DNA of 64,000 nucleotides. It comes from CAWHQZ01 sp963831645. GTDB lineage: Bacteria; Pseudomonadota; Alphaproteobacteria; Rhizobiales; Aestuariivirgaceae. Position numbers and translations under genes: made by a program. Below the pieces are notes generated by a model, which saw only the letters and a list, made by a program, of their open reading frames with translations, made no database searches and was not told where the DNA came from. This document shows, piece after piece, positions 63,766 through 64,000 of this stretch (position 1 is its first letter; every line of letters begins with the position of its first letter). The stretch spans positions 1 to 64,000 of the forward strand of contig CAWHQZ010000006.1 of NCBI GenBank assembly GCA_963831645.1, written 5' to 3'.

Positions 63766-64000
63766 TCACCCGGTCCCTTCCATACCAAGAGCGCCCAGGT
63801 AGAGATCGAGCAGCGCCTGCTCTTCATCGCGCTCGGCGCGGTCCTTTCTTCTGATGATCAGCACTTTGCGCAGTATCTTGGTATCGAAACCATTCGCCTT
63901 GGCCTCGCCATAGACCTCCTTGATGTCGCCGGCGAGAGCCCGCTTCTCCTCCTCGAGCCGCTCGATGCGCTCGACGAGGCTGCGAAGCTGCCCCTTGGCG
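63766..64000 (-). CDS. DUF2312/UPF0335 family protein, partial
   Basis: The C-terminal ~77 residues of a minus-strand gene that runs off the right edge; the reading frame continues from 63999 to the stop at 63766-63768. It reads 'KGQLRSLVERIERLEEEKRA', 'LAGDIKEVYGEAKANGFDTK' and 'ILRKVLIIRRKDRAERDEEQ'. This is the DUF2312 signature (GapR-like family in alphaproteobacteria: 'LRSFIERIERLEEEK..I..DIK.V..EAK..GFD.K..R.II..RK'). GapR of Caulobacter is a DNA-binding chromosome-structuring protein, so a similar role is expected. Confidence 0.9.
   Translation of the reverse strand, partial: AKGQLRSLVERIERLEEEKRALAGDIKEVYGEAKANGFDTKILRKVLIIRRKDRAERDEEQALLDLYLGALGMEGTG

Overview
The window comes from a GC-rich alphaproteobacterium, most likely a member of the Hyphomicrobiales (Rhizobiales). 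The evidence is a set of family markers: TrcR (DUF1013), DUF1192, DUF2312, the aa3-type oxidase subunit IV small protein beside split pntAA/pntAB/pntB, paired DUF465 proteins before purE-purK-rpsU, and MocD/MocE-type rhizopine genes. No rRNA or CRISPR array is visible. Genus cannot be settled from the sequence alone.

Layout. (1) 1-15.3 kb is accessory DNA. It holds the start of a NifU-like gene at the edge, remnants of a group II intron and of a flavoprotein, and a tight three-gene operon that resembles a defence operon (RAMA/DUF2924-like, AbiJ-like and an unknown). A 3' fragment of tRNA-Phe (candidate att scar) follows, then an excisionase-like HTH gene, two giant 'polyvalent' genes (pyrophosphatase-like domain + N6-adenine methylase, then a Strawberry-notch/DarB-like helicase), and an array of two tyrosine recombinases and one large serine recombinase. 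The last recombinase ends inside tRNA-fMet, which marks the right boundary of the island. (2) 15.4-29.4 kb is mostly chromosomal: lipoprotein, DUF1192, quinone oxidoreductase, TrcR, SDRs, an MFS pump, propionyl-CoA synthetase, a PucR regulator, LysE, a PIN toxin-antitoxin pair and two acyl-adenylating enzymes. (3) 29.4-48.9 kb is a large inositol/rhizopine-type catabolic cluster: two Gfo/Idh/MocA dehydrogenases, a 2-hydroxyacid dehydrogenase, an HpaI-type aldolase, IolD, a truncated IolE, an SDR, a TIM-barrel isomerase, MocD and MocE, a CUT1-type sugar ABC transporter followed by a SUMF1-like and a ScyD-like exported protein, and a ribose-type ABC transporter. A mazEF pair sits inside it. (4) 48.9-64 kb is ordinary core genome: DUF465 pair, purEK, rpsU, the transhydrogenase operon, an ABC1 kinase, oligoendopeptidase F, a sigma-54 response regulator, an L,D-transpeptidase, a DUF882 protein and DUF2312.

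How the genes may work together. In region 3 the two transporters would import a cyclitol or amino-cyclitol. MocD (di-iron oxygenase-like) with MocE (Rieske ferredoxin) would remove an O-methyl or similar group. The dehydrogenases, isomerases, IolD and the aldolase would take the ring to central metabolites. A 35-nt sequence is repeated upstream of mocD and upstream of the CUT1 transporter, which suggests a shared promoter or operator.

Data quality matters here. More than twenty-five reading-frame breaks interrupt otherwise well-conserved proteins. In almost every case a single extra base explains the break. They are dense at 29.4-31.6 kb and 38.9-44.7 kb and absent from about 44.8 to 64 kb. 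I treat most of these genes as intact genes with probable consensus errors and mark each break. The most unusual signal is a 136-aa reading frame (8852-9262) with a good ribosome-binding site and high GC at its third codon positions. It is nested in another frame inside the helicase gene's low-complexity linker and may be an overprinted gene of the mobile element.
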